Assembly: GCA_019915015.1 (NCBI GenBank) | Contig: JAHBBC010000012.1 | Location: 1,426,001 to 1,490,000, forward strand | DNA length: 64,000 bases | Reading direction: 5' to 3' | Source of the DNA: Auriscalpium vulgare | Taxonomy: Eukaryota; Basidiomycota; Agaricomycetes; Russulales; Auriscalpiaceae | Shown: in pieces, positions 45,847 through 57,946 of the stretch | Layout of the letters: each line of letters starts with the position of its first letter | How positions within the stretch are numbered: the stretch's first letter is position 1 | Position numbers and translations under genes: made by a program | Notes under the pieces: model-generated | Database searches by the model: none | The model's input: only the letters and a program-made list of their open reading frames with translations | Told to the model about the DNA's origin: nothing

Positions 45847-48800
45847 CTATCGAATGGATGTGCTCCCCACCAAAAGCAGCCCGAAACGCGGCCCCGGCTT
45901 CACCAGCTCCATCGCGGGCTGAACTTGGGAGTCTATAACCGGAGCCCCCAAATGGAGAAGGCCTTCCGGACGAGCATCCTTCTTTTCTGGCAGCGATGTT
46001 GGTGGGGTGGGAGGTAGGATGGGCGCAAGTAGGACCTGCGTGCGGGTGAGGAACGCGGAGACACCGCTGTGGTCGGGGGAGTGCTTTGCGGAGCCGTTGG
46101 TCTGCGGCTTTGTGCATAGATTAGACAACGAAGACGTTGATTGTGGGGTATTGATCTCACCTCCTGCCCGAATTGAGCAGCTGTGGCCTTCAGGCGCGAG
46201 CTGAATTTTGACCACTCGGGACCCCAAAGACCCGCGAGTTCATGCAAAAGCTTTACATCCCAAAGGAGAGCAGCCCGTTGTCGCTCACTGTCAACGGTGG
46301 TATCATCAAGCTCGTCCAGCAATGAACTTATGAAGTCTCGTAAAACCAGCTCGGCAAGGCTCCGCGGACGTATTCGAGTAGAAGTTGCCACAGATTGCAC
46401 GGAATTTGACACCGCCAACAGAGCCTCCATCAAGGACGACGATGGGTGCGCTGGAGCAGGACCATCTACTCCGAACATGGGTGAGAATGCTTGGCAAATG
46501 AGATCGCTGATGCTTACCATGGGTGCCACTTCCCAAAGTAATGTCTATTTGAATTTCTCGATAGCGATCCACAATGGAAGCGATGGTGAGCTTCCTCCAT
46601 CGTTCCATACCCAGCTCATACAGTTCATGTAGTTTTTCATGAACACCTGTATTCAAGGAGCAGTCAGTTGGAGCCTGTGGAGTGCAAACACAGATACCAA
46701 CGGTTGCCAGAATCGGTACCGAGCTGCAAGTCAGACACGAATTGCGAAGACGACATCTCATCCGCTACTCGGCTGAGGTACGCCAGCACGTGGACGTCTG
46801 TTGCTGAGTCTCGGATGAGCAGGGCCAGGAAGTGACTGCAATGAGAACATACCAGATTCGCCGGTGACCGACGTTATGCTAGAGGAAATTGAATTGAGTA
46901 GGAAGGTGACCGATCGCTCAGCGCACGGCCTGTAGGTCGCCTTCAAGTGGCCTGTCAATTCGCTGCACAGATGTCAGGAGAGGAAAGTGGGTAAAAAGGA
47001 AGGACACGTACGTGTTGTCTTCCTCGCTGTGATCTACCGCCTGGACATCTCTATGCAATGCAGCTGCACGAGTTTCCACGGACTTCATGACCTTCTCAAG
47101 AAGCGGTGTGCGTCCGGAGACTTGTCGATGCAGCGCAGCCTTGTACTTCCGGAATGACGAGACCATGCTAGCGGACCCTTGACTTGCGTCGAAGGCCGAA
47201 GGGGTCGGTGGGGCCTGGAATAAGTGCTTCGCCGGCGACACCTCTACATGCACATTTAGCGTAGCTGTCGCGAGTCAAAGTGGCAGGAAACGCACCCGAC
47301 AGCGAGTTGTTTGCGCCCTCTCGAAGGGCAGACACAGCTGACCCCAACTCCGACTGGAAAACCGTCTCCATATCGCTGAACGCAGACCTCCAGATCTGCG
47401 TAGCTTGCTTGTGGACCAAAACGTCCAACGCTGACGTCAGATGTGCACGCTCATTCTCCTCAAATCGGCCGTCCCCCGTCACCCACTCTGTCACCCAGCC
47501 CCGAATCGTCCATACGTCCTTCAGCGCCTTCAAGTCAGAGAACCATGCCTCGGCAGCAGCCTGCAGATCCTGGACTGCCTTTTGGAACCAATCCTGGAGG
47601 CGATGCGAGAGCTGGTCCGGAGGTATTGATGACGTGGATGACGTGAGGTCGATGTAGGGCTTGTAGGAGCGTACGGTCGGAGGGAGAAGGACAAAGTGCG
47701 AAGCCGACGGCAAGCTGGTGAGAAGATGTTGCGTTGACATGTGAAGCTCTGGAGGCAATGAAGGTTCGGGGTCGGAGTCTGATTGGATGTGCTGCAGACA
47801 GTGTCGCATGAGGGATGGTCGTGCAGAGCTGCCATCGTGAAATATTTCACGAGCAGCACCCACTGTCAAAGCGATGACATCAAGCACGCCCTCAAAAGTC
47901 TCTCGAAGTTCACGAAGCACCGTCTTCCTGGTCTTCGTTCCTGCGTTTCCGTTCAGGAGTTGTGAGGACTGACCATTCTGCGTGGCTTTTGGACTTCGCG
48001 ATAGTGACGACTGAAGGCTTCTTGTTCTTTGTGCGAGGAAGGTGGATAGAGTATCGGACAGAGGGCGAGACTCGAGGAGGTGGAGGGTCAACAGAACAGA
48101 GCAGATGTCCTACAGCAAAGCCATCAGCGACATGGCAGTGACGTTAACACCCCGACATACCGGAACTGTGCTATTAAACTCTCGGAGGGACAGAGTAGCC
48201 TTGTAGGTGATCTGGGTGCGAAACTGTGCAACAGCATCCCACTGACGCTGCACAAGAGGGAACTGCTCCTGTACAGACGCGTCAGTAGCGCAATATAGGA
48301 GACGCTCGTAAGGCTTACCACAACATCGATCCCATGAGCCTTCCAATTATCATCGTCTTCGGAGTCTTCACGAAGTAGTGCTCGGTGTATTACGCGGGCC
48401 AGCAGATATAACCAGCCCGCATGTAAGTACTTCTTCTTTTCCAGGAGTCGCCATAAGTGTTCCGGGGTATCCAGCAGTAGCTTCATATGTGCGGCCAAGG
48501 ACTGAAGCACTTGTAGGTGTGTGTCTATGATCATAATATGTTATGCGCGCAGAGGTAACGAACTGGGAATAAGACGCACCATCCTTCCCACTCAACTGAC
48601 TGCGCCGTATTAGTTGCGGAGCCTCTTCCGCACTAGGAATAGAAGTCTTCATGTCTTCTAGCGCGTCCAAAACATTCTGGGAAGATTGCGCAATGGAGAT
48701 TATAGAGGTTGACGCCTGGAGGAGATCCCGGTAACGTTCCCTACGCTTTCGTATTACAGTTCCAGCATGTCTTTAGAATGCCAAGTGAAGCTACGCACCC

Positions 48801-49157
48801 AACCATGAGCCGCAGCTCCTCCTGCTTAGCATCTGCATCGGCTCTACAGGCGTCGCAACGCGTCAGAGAGAAAGTGCAAGACCAATTGGGAGTGAGGACG
48901 TACATCAGACGGTTATGCACGGTCCTGACCTCCGCCACGGTAAACTTGGTGAACAGCTCGTCCGGGTCAACGCTATCTCCAGAGGGCCCAGGTTTTGATA
49001 TTGCCGAGAGAGAGACGGTTCGATGTGGCCATGGCGAAGTAGGTGTCTTGAACGTCTGGAGTGGGGAGGTCGATATAGATGGGGACTTGGCATGGTGTGG
49101 CAGCGTGGACGTTGATGCAGCGGAAGAGACAGAGACGACCGACGGTCTACGGGCCAT
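45847..49157 (-). CDS. COG1: COG1, conserved oligomeric Golgi complex subunit 1
   Basis: COG1 is a lobe A subunit of the COG vesicle-tethering complex that recycles Golgi enzymes. The start is ATG 49157 (MARRPSVVSVSS), the stop TAG at 45847-45849, with many introns. Landmarks: DPDELFTKFTVAEVR, then an ERYRDLLQAS-type coiled region, LAAHMKLLLDTPEHLWRLLE, KKYLHAGWLYLLARV, EQFPLVQRQWDAVAQFR, a long helical middle with DWFQKAVQDLQAAAEAW, and the C-terminal signature PRFGLLLVG. These occur in the order of the family. Exon boundaries in the middle (46.6-48.3 kb) were not all resolved. Confidence 0.85.
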
Positions 49158-49488
49158 GGTGGATGATTGGGGTCATGCAGCCAGGTTGTGGTACTGCGAG
49201 GCGAGGGGTAGCAGCTGTTTGCTGGCTAGAGTTCAACTGAGTTGCACGCGCACTCAGCTGCTTGAACGGAAAGCCTTCAATTGCCGCTATACCCGACTTC
49301 CTTTTTTGGTGCCATTTTATGATTTCGGGAGTGAATCGCCGACGAGCAAAGTCAAGACAGAGGAGCTGCGATGGCCACAGCGCACAAGACGTTTAATTAT
49401 CGATGACATTTGAGACACCGGCATGTATGTAGATGTGGAGAATAGTTCAACATGAATCGAGCAAGCGACCAGGCGTTATGTAGCAACA

Positions 49489-50799
49489 TCACACCTTCCC
49501 CAAATCCCCTTCGTCGGTCTCCTCGGGTGTGGCGAGTGTCGTCGGTACAACAGGCACATCAGCTTTGGGAGCCGCTGCCGCAGGAGGTTGGCGCGGTCCC
49601 GTAGGATTTGGTGGTGTGCTTGGTGGCGGCGCTACAGAGTTTGCCAGCCTTTGGTCCAGGGCCTTCAAAGCCATAGCCCTGCAGACGCGTTGTCGATACC
49701 ATGTCCACGACGTTGCGAGTGAGAAGACGTACCTTCGCCTTTCAGCTTCAGCACGAGTGCCCCCGGGCGTCTGCGAATAGTTCGCTTCCAAGTCTGATCC
49801 ACCTGTGGGGATGAGATGGAATTGCGTCGCGTATGTGTGCGCCGTATTCGCGAGCAGCGTTATCGGAGTGCTAGGTGACCATGAGGAGTTGGAGCAAGTG
49901 TAAACCATAAAAACGTACTGGATGAAGGGAGGGAACCAGCGGATGAAAGCGAAAGTCTCGCTGCGGTCGCCATACGTAGGACCGCCAGTCAGCGCGTCCC
50001 CGACATTCTTTTTGTAAAAGCGGAGCCATATCCACGAGAAGAGCCAGCCGAACTGGATGACGATGTAGGGGCACTGGAAGCCGATGATGCACATGACAGT
50101 CGAAAAGGTGACGTAGGCCATTGGCAATGTCTGTCGAGAGCGAGATAAACCGGTAGGAACACACATGGAATCAAAGAGATAAGAACCTTGACGCGGGCTC
50201 TAAGGACACCGAACAGTTGTACCTGGTGCTCCGGAATGAGTTGAGTGAACGCCACGAGGATACCGATCTGCAGCGCCATTTGTCCATGGTAGTGCATGCC
50301 ATACCTTGAACGCGAGGTCAGACCAGGAAGCCTTGCAGAACGGACTGGACGTACAGGAATAGGTCGGCATTTTTCAGCACGAAGAACTCTATCCAGTTCA
50401 AGGCCAGCGCGATGACGTTCGAGATGGTGATGGTCACGAAGATGAACTTGAGAGTCTCCATAGATCCCCAAAGCCTCTCCAAGTATTTGAGCGATGCAGG
50501 CACGAGGAGGAGGGTGACAATAAGCTGCACGTGGGTTAGTATGTTGATCACTTCGACACGGACTGCTCGCGACGCACCTCGATTATGCTGGTCTCTACAA
50601 ATGCGGAGGTGAAGAGCGTCCATGGATAGAAGAGGCTCGACCCGGGTATAAGCGTGAGGTAGGGTAGAGCGATGCCGTTTTCGCTCTGCCACTGGCAGTA
50701 AAGGTAGAAGAGCGAGAAAACGACAGTCGCCGCTGTGAAGTAACGCGTTACAGGTGGTATTGAGGCGACCACCTGTAAGGGGGACGAGAGAATGGCCAT
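49489..50799 (-). CDS. TMEM115-like Golgi membrane protein (DUF1751, rhomboid-like)
   Basis: This multi-pass protein of the TMEM115 family has a rhomboid-like fold without the protease dyad, and is Golgi-located in its characterised members. The start is ATG 50799 (MAILSSPLQVV) and the stop TGA 49489-49491. Landmarks: PPVTRYFTAATVVFSLFYLY, the family-typical loop SSLFYPWTLFTSAFVE, LERLWGSMETLKFIFVT, MHYHGQMALQIGILVAFTQLIPEH and FQCPYIVIQFGWLFSWIWLRFYK. A hydrophilic tail with GDRSETFAFIRWFPP ends in a Pro- and acid-rich segment. About five introns. It is divergent from the FAM32A-like gene, with 219 bp between starts. Confidence 0.85.
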
Positions 50800-51018
50800 G
50801 GCAAGGAGTGGTCGTTAAGGACGTTGGGATGTCGGGAGCGTGGAGGGCACGCCGTAGGGTGACAGACGCGACCACGGACAAGGAGACGGTCGAGCAGCTG
50901 CGGGCGTCGACTCGGCAGAAGCGTGAGGCCAAGCCTCCTGCCACATTAGGCAATGCTTCCCTGGGCCGGACCCCGTGGCACGCGTTGTCTGCCAACAGCC
51001 ATCTGCTCGTCCGCGACG

Positions 51019-51559
51019 ATGTCAGACTACGACTTTCGCCCAGGTGGCTCCCTCAAGATCAAGGGGGGTGTGGCCGACGGTGGTATCAAGAAGTAGGTAC
51101 TCTATCGGCGTTCAAATTCCACGCAATACTCACCATACTGTAGGAAGAAGAAATCCAAGTCAAAGGGGGACAAGGAGCCCAGCCGCGAGGTCGTCGCGGA
51201 CAAGTCGCTCTCACCAGTACCCGATTCTCCATCTGGGAGCGGCAGGGAGTCCCCGGCTGCTGCGGCGAGTGGCAGCAGCCAGGACCGCAAGACTGCAGCT
51301 GAGAAGCGCTTCCAGCAGGTGCAACGGAAGAGAGTGCGTAACAATTCCGTCGCCGTTCGGTTTGTCCTCATATCCGTCCCTTTGCAGTTGGCAGACAAGG
51401 TGAAGAAGCTGGCGAACAAGACGCATAAGGATCGCGTCCACGAGTTCAATGAGCACCTTGAGTCTCTCAGCGAGCACCATGACATCCCCAAGGTAAGGCA
51501 GCGTTGTTTACGTGCAGAACCACAGCTAATCATTACACTCACAGGTTGGCCCAGGATAA
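51019..51559 (+). CDS. FAM32A-like nuclear protein (DUF1754)
   Basis: This is a small basic protein of the FAM32A family, associated with the spliceosome in its animal members. The start is ATG 51019 (MSDYDFRPGGSLKIKG). A lysine run (KKKKKSKSKG) follows after the first intron, then a Ser-rich spacer. The conserved C-terminal block is KTHKDRVHEFNEHLESLSEH, followed by HDIPKV. The last intron leaves VGPG and TAA at 51557-51559. Three introns; length is as expected. Confidence 0.88.
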
Positions 51560-51899
51560 GACAGGCTCTGTGCCCCAGGGTGCCGCGTATCCTGGACTTC
51601 TATCAGTTTCCATCTATTCCCCCGAGCCTTGCAGTTACTTCACTTTCACCGGGCGTGCACTTCGTCGACGAGAGACGTATTGTTTTTTTTTGTGCAAGGA
51701 GCACGTAGCAACGTAGGATCTATAGGCCAGCTTGTTCTGACGGGTGCCTGGGGTACTATTGTAATCTATTTGTCCCACCCCAATTCCACCGCCTGAAATA
51801 GGTGACGAGATGTAGCCTCGGCGCGTAAACCCGCGTTCGCTTCTTCGCTCCGTCCATCAGCCTCTGCGGCCCCTGCCTCGCTCTTTCCTCACCACAGTC

Positions 51900-54042
51900 A
51901 TGCAGGCGCCGCCTTTCGAGTCCGCCGCTGACAAAAAGAGCCACATATGTCCTCCATCTAATGCGACGCACCCTAGAGATCGCTGGGAGTCGCTGTTCGT
52001 GTACTCATTCATGTGCAAGTATACACGACTACCAGGGAAGGTAGAGGGTTTGGACTCGCCAATGGAGTACGTGGCACGCTCCATGCGGCCCTCGCGTGTA
52101 CTAACCTCGTTCACCTCCCGCAGTTTCGAGGACGCACTCCTCACACATGAGCCGGGGCATGTCATGACGCAGATCCTCACGCGTTTCGTGCTCAACTTGA
52201 GGCCGCAAGCGCGTAATGTGAGGTGAGCAGCTTTCAGGTGTCCTTGATTTCGCGCCGGGACAGTGAGGTAACCAGGTGCGCCCCGTAGCTCTGATCAAAT
52301 ATCGAGCACGGTCGTCGCTGTTCTCGGGGACTGCTTCAAGACTTCGGAGAGATCCGTGTTCTGGGACGAGGATCTGAGGGCGAACGTGGATCCATTTCAG
52401 GGGTTAGACGGTGGATTCTTTGCTGCAAGTTGGGACCTCAAGGTACGCGTCTTGCCGGTACACTGACCTTCACGTATGCTCATTACCCGTTGCACTCGTT
52501 TAGCTCCGTGTTCTGCGACAGTTAGTGGAGATGCAGCTCAGTCACAGCACTGAGATCAAGACACTCATTGATCGCGCCTGGGGAGTCTCTCACAATAAGC
52601 ACAAGAAAAAGGAGGTCGGCGATGAGCCCATCGTGGACCCCACCGACCCGCATAGTCGGGAAAGCCTCCAGTTCTCCCCTTTGGGTCAGGACATCTTGAA
52701 AAAACGCTACTGGGTTGTCGATGGTCCGTGCGCTCATTCCTCACTATTTGTCTATATTTGCGTTGATCCTGACGTCCCCCGTGCTCTACTTTATTTCCGA
52801 CAACACGGCGTCTGCCGCACTCGTATCTTATCGCAAATGTCCACTCTCAACTGCACTGCTCGAACCATAGACTCACCGCGTGTGTATCTGTCGACAAATC
52901 CTTGGAAGATCACCGCTACATTCAAAGCTGTCTCGTCTTCACGGGAAGAATATATGGCGCTGGTCGAGAAGTTGAAGGAGTCGGCTCCTCCGCCTCCGAA
53001 ATCTGGCGTCAAAAAGGTCAAGCCCGAAATTGCCCACATCAAACTTCTCGCTACGCTTGAGAGTCGGATAGAAGACATCGACAGAGAATTAGCGGTGAGT
53101 TTATCTCATTTTTCGAACCTCTGGGAACGTGTGTAATCAGATTATCTTTGGACTCGCTCGTGCTTCATTTATGACCACTCCTGTACTCACGCACCTCTCA
53201 TAGCGGATTCAAAAGGCACGCAAAAAGATTCACCAGCGCCACCTGGCGATGGCACAAGCAGAGATTAGACAGACCCGGACGAGACGCCAGACACGTCGAC
53301 CGGACTATGTCTATTACGACGGCGCCGATAGCGAGGTACGTGCAGCTGTGTTTCCACGGTCCTCAGGGTGGATGCCTTATAACGCTCTTAGAACGAAAAG
53401 GACGACGAGTATCACGATCAGGAAGACGATACAGGCTACTTGGATGAGGAAGTGGACTTTGTGAACACGCGGTCGGATTCTGCCTCTGGGTCGACGGATC
53501 GACGGGCGGCAGCGGAGAATGGTCGCCGCCGCTCTACCAGAACAGCAGTTGTCAATGGCAACAACAAGCGTGCGGCAGCCGAAGAGCCCTGGACTCAGTG
53601 GCGAGGGGAGCGGCGATCACGGCGGCTAGGTGCACCGCCAGAAACACAGCTGGATGAGCCGCTGGATGAGCCGCTGGACGAGCCGCTGGACGAACCGCCT
53701 CCGAAGCGCGCACGCACAGAGGATAGCGCAAGCGTCATTTCTGGGTTTGACGGTGCGAGCGTCGATATGCCGGAGGAGAAGGTGCTGCCCGTGAGGAGTT
53801 TGGGAGCCGCCGCGGTTAAAGCCACCGAAGTCGCCATGGAACAGGTGGCAGGGCGCAAGAAGAGCAAATTCTGGTATTATGCCGTCGAGCCTATCCCAGC
53901 ACCTCTGGAGGTGGGGGGCGACACCAAACTTCCCCCTCCCCGTGCTGCAGGTCCCGCGGGAAGCGATGTTACCTCTATCGATTCTGCCAGGGCGCCTGCT
54001 CTAGAGGGCAGCTTATCACCTGCGCCGAGCATGGAGTCGTGA
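51900..54042 (+). CDS. RSF1/CECR2-like (DDT-WHIM type) nuclear protein
   Basis: This gene of about seven exons runs from ATG 51900 (MQAPPFESAADKK) to TGA 54040-54042. The N-terminal helical block (WESLFVYSFMCKYTRLPG, then FEDALLTHEPGHVMTQILTR) resembles a DDT-type domain. It is followed by LRVLRQLVEMQLSHSTEIK and LQFSPLGQDILKKRYWVVD, which match the order of the RSF1/CECR2 family, partners of ISWI remodellers. Next come a charged region with RRQTRRPDYVYYD, an acidic stretch and a low-complexity tail. In place of a PHD finger or bromodomain, the C-terminus is disordered with LDEP repeats and KRART. The family assignment is by pattern and moderate. Confidence 0.6.
53649..53699 (+). repeat. Coding 12-bp minisatellite (LDEP)n
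   Basis: Four tandem 12-base units encode LDEP four times inside the RSF1-like gene. The last unit diverges at one codon position. Confidence 0.8.
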
Positions 54043-54488
54043 TTTCAGCACCTTGGATCTCTTTTCCTCACTTTCTTTACTCCTTAGATTGATCACTCTT
54101 CATTTGGCATTTTCTTGAGCTATTGCATCTCTCACACATATCGCATCAGTTGCCTACTTATTTGATTTCTGCATTTTTCAATGGCATTCTACTTATCTGC
54201 AGTCAAAGTGTCACCTATGTAGTGTGGATCAAGAGCGGAAGCGACTTGAGTGAACTCAGCGAAGCGCTCTGCTGATGGGCAGGCCAGGCAGGTCCAGAGG
54301 AGTCGAGCTCTGGTCGAGCTGGTCGCTCACCCGGGGGCGAATTTCCCTGCAACAGATATCGGCGCGTTGAGCGTGTCAGAGCGTTGGGGATCCGAGAAAG
54401 GAAATCGATGCTTGGAAGTCGAAATTAGTGACTGCTCATGAGCTGATGCGTGTTCGCTCTCTTACTCCCCACCCTCATCTCCGACTTC
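54043..54488. other. Intergenic, MIP upstream region
   Basis: T-rich 3' flank of the preceding gene followed by the MIP promoter region. No gene or clear TATA box is seen. Confidence 0.5.
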
Positions 54489-56952
54489 ATGCTCGCGCGC
54501 AATGCGAGGTCCACTCTCTCCAGCACAGCTCGCAGTGTGTCCAGATGTCGCCGCTATGTCTCCAAGCCCCGACTCTTGGCCACGGCAGCTACAGCGACCC
54601 GCCCATCCCCCACCTCTGCTGAAACCGCCGACCTCGTGTCCTTCTTCGACTACCCTGCGACGCGACATTCAATCTCCTCGTCTGGTCTATTTGGCCAGCC
54701 ATCCCTGACAACGCCCTCCTCGTTCCATGACTTGACCCACGCGACTATTATGCACGCACACCTCCTTACAGAGCGTATCGTCCGGGCACGGCATAACCGG
54801 GACGAGCTCCTGAAGGTTGTGAAAAACCTGGACCGGCTGAGCGACATGCTCTGCTCTGTCATTGACCTTGCGGAGCTGGTCCGGAACTCCCATCCTGACG
54901 GAGATTGGGTGGATGCCGCTAACGAAGCATATGAGCAATTATGTGAATATATGAATGTATTAAACACCCACGTCGGACTTTACGAGGTGCGTATTCTCAT
55001 TTCGCACCCTGTGCTATTCACTGACGTATTTTGTCCCGTACAGGTCCTTAGAGATGTATTATCCGACCCATCCATCACGAGCACACTCAGCCGGGAAGCG
55101 CACCAGACTGCGCTCATATTTTGGAGAGACTTTGAAAAGTCCGGCATCAACCTACCCCCTCATCAACGAGACCGCTTTGTATCCCTATCCTCCGAGATCC
55201 TTGTCCTCGGCCGTCATTTCCTCTCGGAAGCCAACAACCCCAAACCTCCCGCCGTCATCAAGCCAGCCGAACTCCGAGGCCTCAAGGATGAGGGTCTAGG
55301 CACGCGACTGAAGCTGCAATCTCGGTTTACAGGACGTGACCTGCAAATATACCCTGGTTCCCATCAAGCGCAGATGATCATGCGCTCTGCGCCTGAGGAA
55401 GAGCCTCGCCGGAAGGTCTACATGGCTGCCAACTCGAGCACCCCCGAACAAATAGAGGTGCTCGAGGCACTTCTTCGTGCCCGTGGACAGCTGGCTTCCT
55501 TAGTTGGCTCTCCGAGCTTCGCCCACATGGCGTTAGGCGACAAGATGGCAAAATCTCCCGGTGAGCACGCGCGTGCGACCTCACCTTTGTCGCTCGACCT
55601 GACGCCCTATACAGAAAACGTGAATCAATTCCTGGAGACCTTGATGGACCACACTCGTCCTCACGCGCTGAAAGCGCTCAGTGCGTTAAGCGCACGAAAG
55701 CAGGCCCACATCGGCTCTCCGACTCTTCCGGTCATCCAAGCATGGGACAGAGACTTCTATTGCCCACCAGACCCTCCCGCTCCGCCGATACCCCTCCCTC
55801 CTTTGACTGTCGGCACATGCTTCAGAGCGCTGTCGCGCCTATTCGAACACATGTACGGAATCTCACTCCGTGCAGCTGATGTCCAACCGGGAGAAGTCTG
55901 GCATCCGGACGTACGCAAATTGGAAGTTGTCGACGAGGACGATGGGCTGGTGGGTTGGATCTACACGGACTTGTTCGCGCGACGCCACAAAGCGAGCGGG
56001 GCAGCACATTACACGGTGCGATGTTCCCGGCGCACAGACGACGACGACGAGGCGAACGATCTCCAGGTGGAAACCGAGGAAGGACAGAAGCTTCTCAAGA
56101 TATCCCGGAATTTTGCGTCAGCTACTCGACGTCGAACAGGGAATGGGGAGGCACAGCTCCCCGTTGTTGTGCTTCTTACGGATTTCACCCGGGCTCCCAT
56201 GTCGCCAAACGGTCCACCTGTTCTCCAGTGGTCCGAGGTGACAACTCTCTTTCATGAGATGGGACACGCTATGCACTGTGCGTTGTACGTTGCCTCCGTC
56301 GAACGCCCTTCAACTGACAATGTACTTGACAGCTATGATAGGACGAACGGACTACCAGAACGTCTCTGGCACACGCTGCGCGACTGACTTCGTCGAACTG
56401 CCGTCCATCCTCATGGAGCACTTCCTTACATCGCCGACCGTCCTAGCCCTGTTCGGGTCTGGAGACAAGACTTCACCCCAAGTTGGCAATCACCATGAAG
56501 ACCCGTGTCGGAACATCGACACATACGGTCAGATCCTCATGGCGGCTTTGGATCAGACTTACCACTCAACGGCTGCCATGGATTCTGACTTTGACTCGAC
56601 ATCCACACTTTCGCGATTGTCGTCATCTAGGGGGCTCATCCCCTACGCTGATGGAACATCGTGGCAAACACAATTTGGCCATCTCTTTGGTTATGGCGCA
56701 ACCTATTATTCTTATCTCTTCGATCGTGCTATCGCCTCGCGTGTCTGGAAGTCATCGTTCGCGCAGGATCCTCTGCGTAGAAATGCAGGGGAGAGGTTCA
56801 AGCACGAGGTCCTGCGACACGGAGGCGGCGAGGATCCTTGGGGGATGCTAGGGTCCCTCCTGGGTATTTCGGACCTTGGCAGAGGGGACAAAGAAGCCAT
56901 GCGGGAAGTTGGCCGATGGCGAATAGAAGATGTGTCCACTGAACGACACTAG
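54489..56952 (+). CDS. OCT1: Mitochondrial intermediate peptidase (MIP)
   Basis: MIP is an M3-family zinc metallopeptidase that removes an octapeptide from imported mitochondrial precursors. It is the classical neighbour of mushroom HD mating genes. The first ATG in frame after the upstream stop region is at 54489 ([12 protein letters not shown]), giving an Arg/Ser-rich presequence. Introns: one after VGLYE (near 54,985-55,044), one within the zinc-site region. The zinc motif is FHEMGHAMH; a GTGCGT donor directly after it splices to [20 protein letters not shown] (near 56,277-56,333). Downstream are the family features [12 protein letters not shown] and [17 protein letters not shown] lies at 56950-56952. 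About 790 residues, the usual length, and apparently intact. Confidence 0.95.
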
Positions 56953-57089
56953 GTAGCGACGCGAACAAATCTTATTGTGATTTACACCCTCGACATACAA
57001 GGGGGTGCATGTCATTTTGGCCAGTCTCGGAAGATCCGGATGCTCTTATAGACCGCGAAAAATGACATGGCTGATGTCCGATCTGAGGG

Positions 57090-57356
57090 CAGACACCGAC
57101 TTCGTCGTGACTCGACGTCCAGGCTGTCCGGGTTCACCGCATCGAGAGGAAGTCGGAGTCGTTCTTTTCGAAACACAGATCAGCCATCTCTTTGACTACA
57201 GCGCGACATACTACTCCTACCTGTTTGACCGGGCAGGACCCCAAGGTCTGGCGCACGATATTTGTCCAGGAACCTCTTGACAGGGCAGTAGGCAACAAGT
57301 TCAAGTTGACTATTCTGCGGCATGGCGGGGGCAAGGATCCTTGGGAGATGTTATAA
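57090..57356 (+). pseudogene. Frameshifted relic of the MIP 3' end
   Basis: This is a degenerate partial copy of the end of the neighbouring MIP gene. In one frame it reads [20 protein letters not shown], matching [21 protein letters not shown]. After a net two-base deletion near 57,237-57,245 the match continues in another frame: KVW, then FVQEPLDRAVG and ILRHGGGKDPWEML, ending at TAA. The 5' edge is weakly matched (the TDFV codons near 57,098). No zinc motif is present. It cannot encode an active peptidase. Its place directly before the inverted transporter suggests a duplication or rearrangement scar. Confidence 0.8.
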
Positions 57357-57946
57357 GCATCGTTATTGGACAACCCAGAACTCACATGGGGAGATAGAAG
57401 TGGGGAGATGGCGGATAGACTAGGGAGTGTCGTATCCAGGGCGTCAATATTGCAAAGAGGATATATGTCTGACTCTGCACGACACGGATATAGCGCGGAG
57501 CAGTACTGGAGATCGATCGTTGCAGCATACAGAAACGAGAGGATGTGGTCGAGAACCCATACCGACTCTCGCCTCTGTGCGCCATCCCGAGGCCTGTCGC
57601 ACTTGGTTCTGGTCAGTCACTAGTGTCGCACTTCATATACTAGGTAACGCACGTCCAAGACCTGGTATGACGGCTCCACAGGTGCAGAAATATGCATACT
57701 GGGGCATACGGGGCCAGACCGGTTTTTCACTGGGGCTCAGCTTCAGCACGCAGTATGTAGACCCAACCAACGATGAAGAAGGCCGGAAGGCGTTTGCATG
57801 GACGTTGCGGGCTATGGCTCACGAGAGTACTAAGATAACCTCCAGGTACGGTGTCTCGGCACCGCAATCTCCGAGTCCCTTGTAGATCTCGCGCCCAGGT
57901 CTCTCCGCTTTCATCCTGAGCACGCGTTGGCGGGGAACCAGCTACT
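57357..57946. other. Intergenic, transporter D upstream region
   Basis: About 590 bp lie between the MIP relic and the ATG of transporter D. A frame at 57,663-57,885 (MTAPQVQKYAYWGIRG...) has a protein-like composition but no family I can name, and may be a gene remnant. The proximal part should hold the transporter promoter. Confidence 0.35.
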
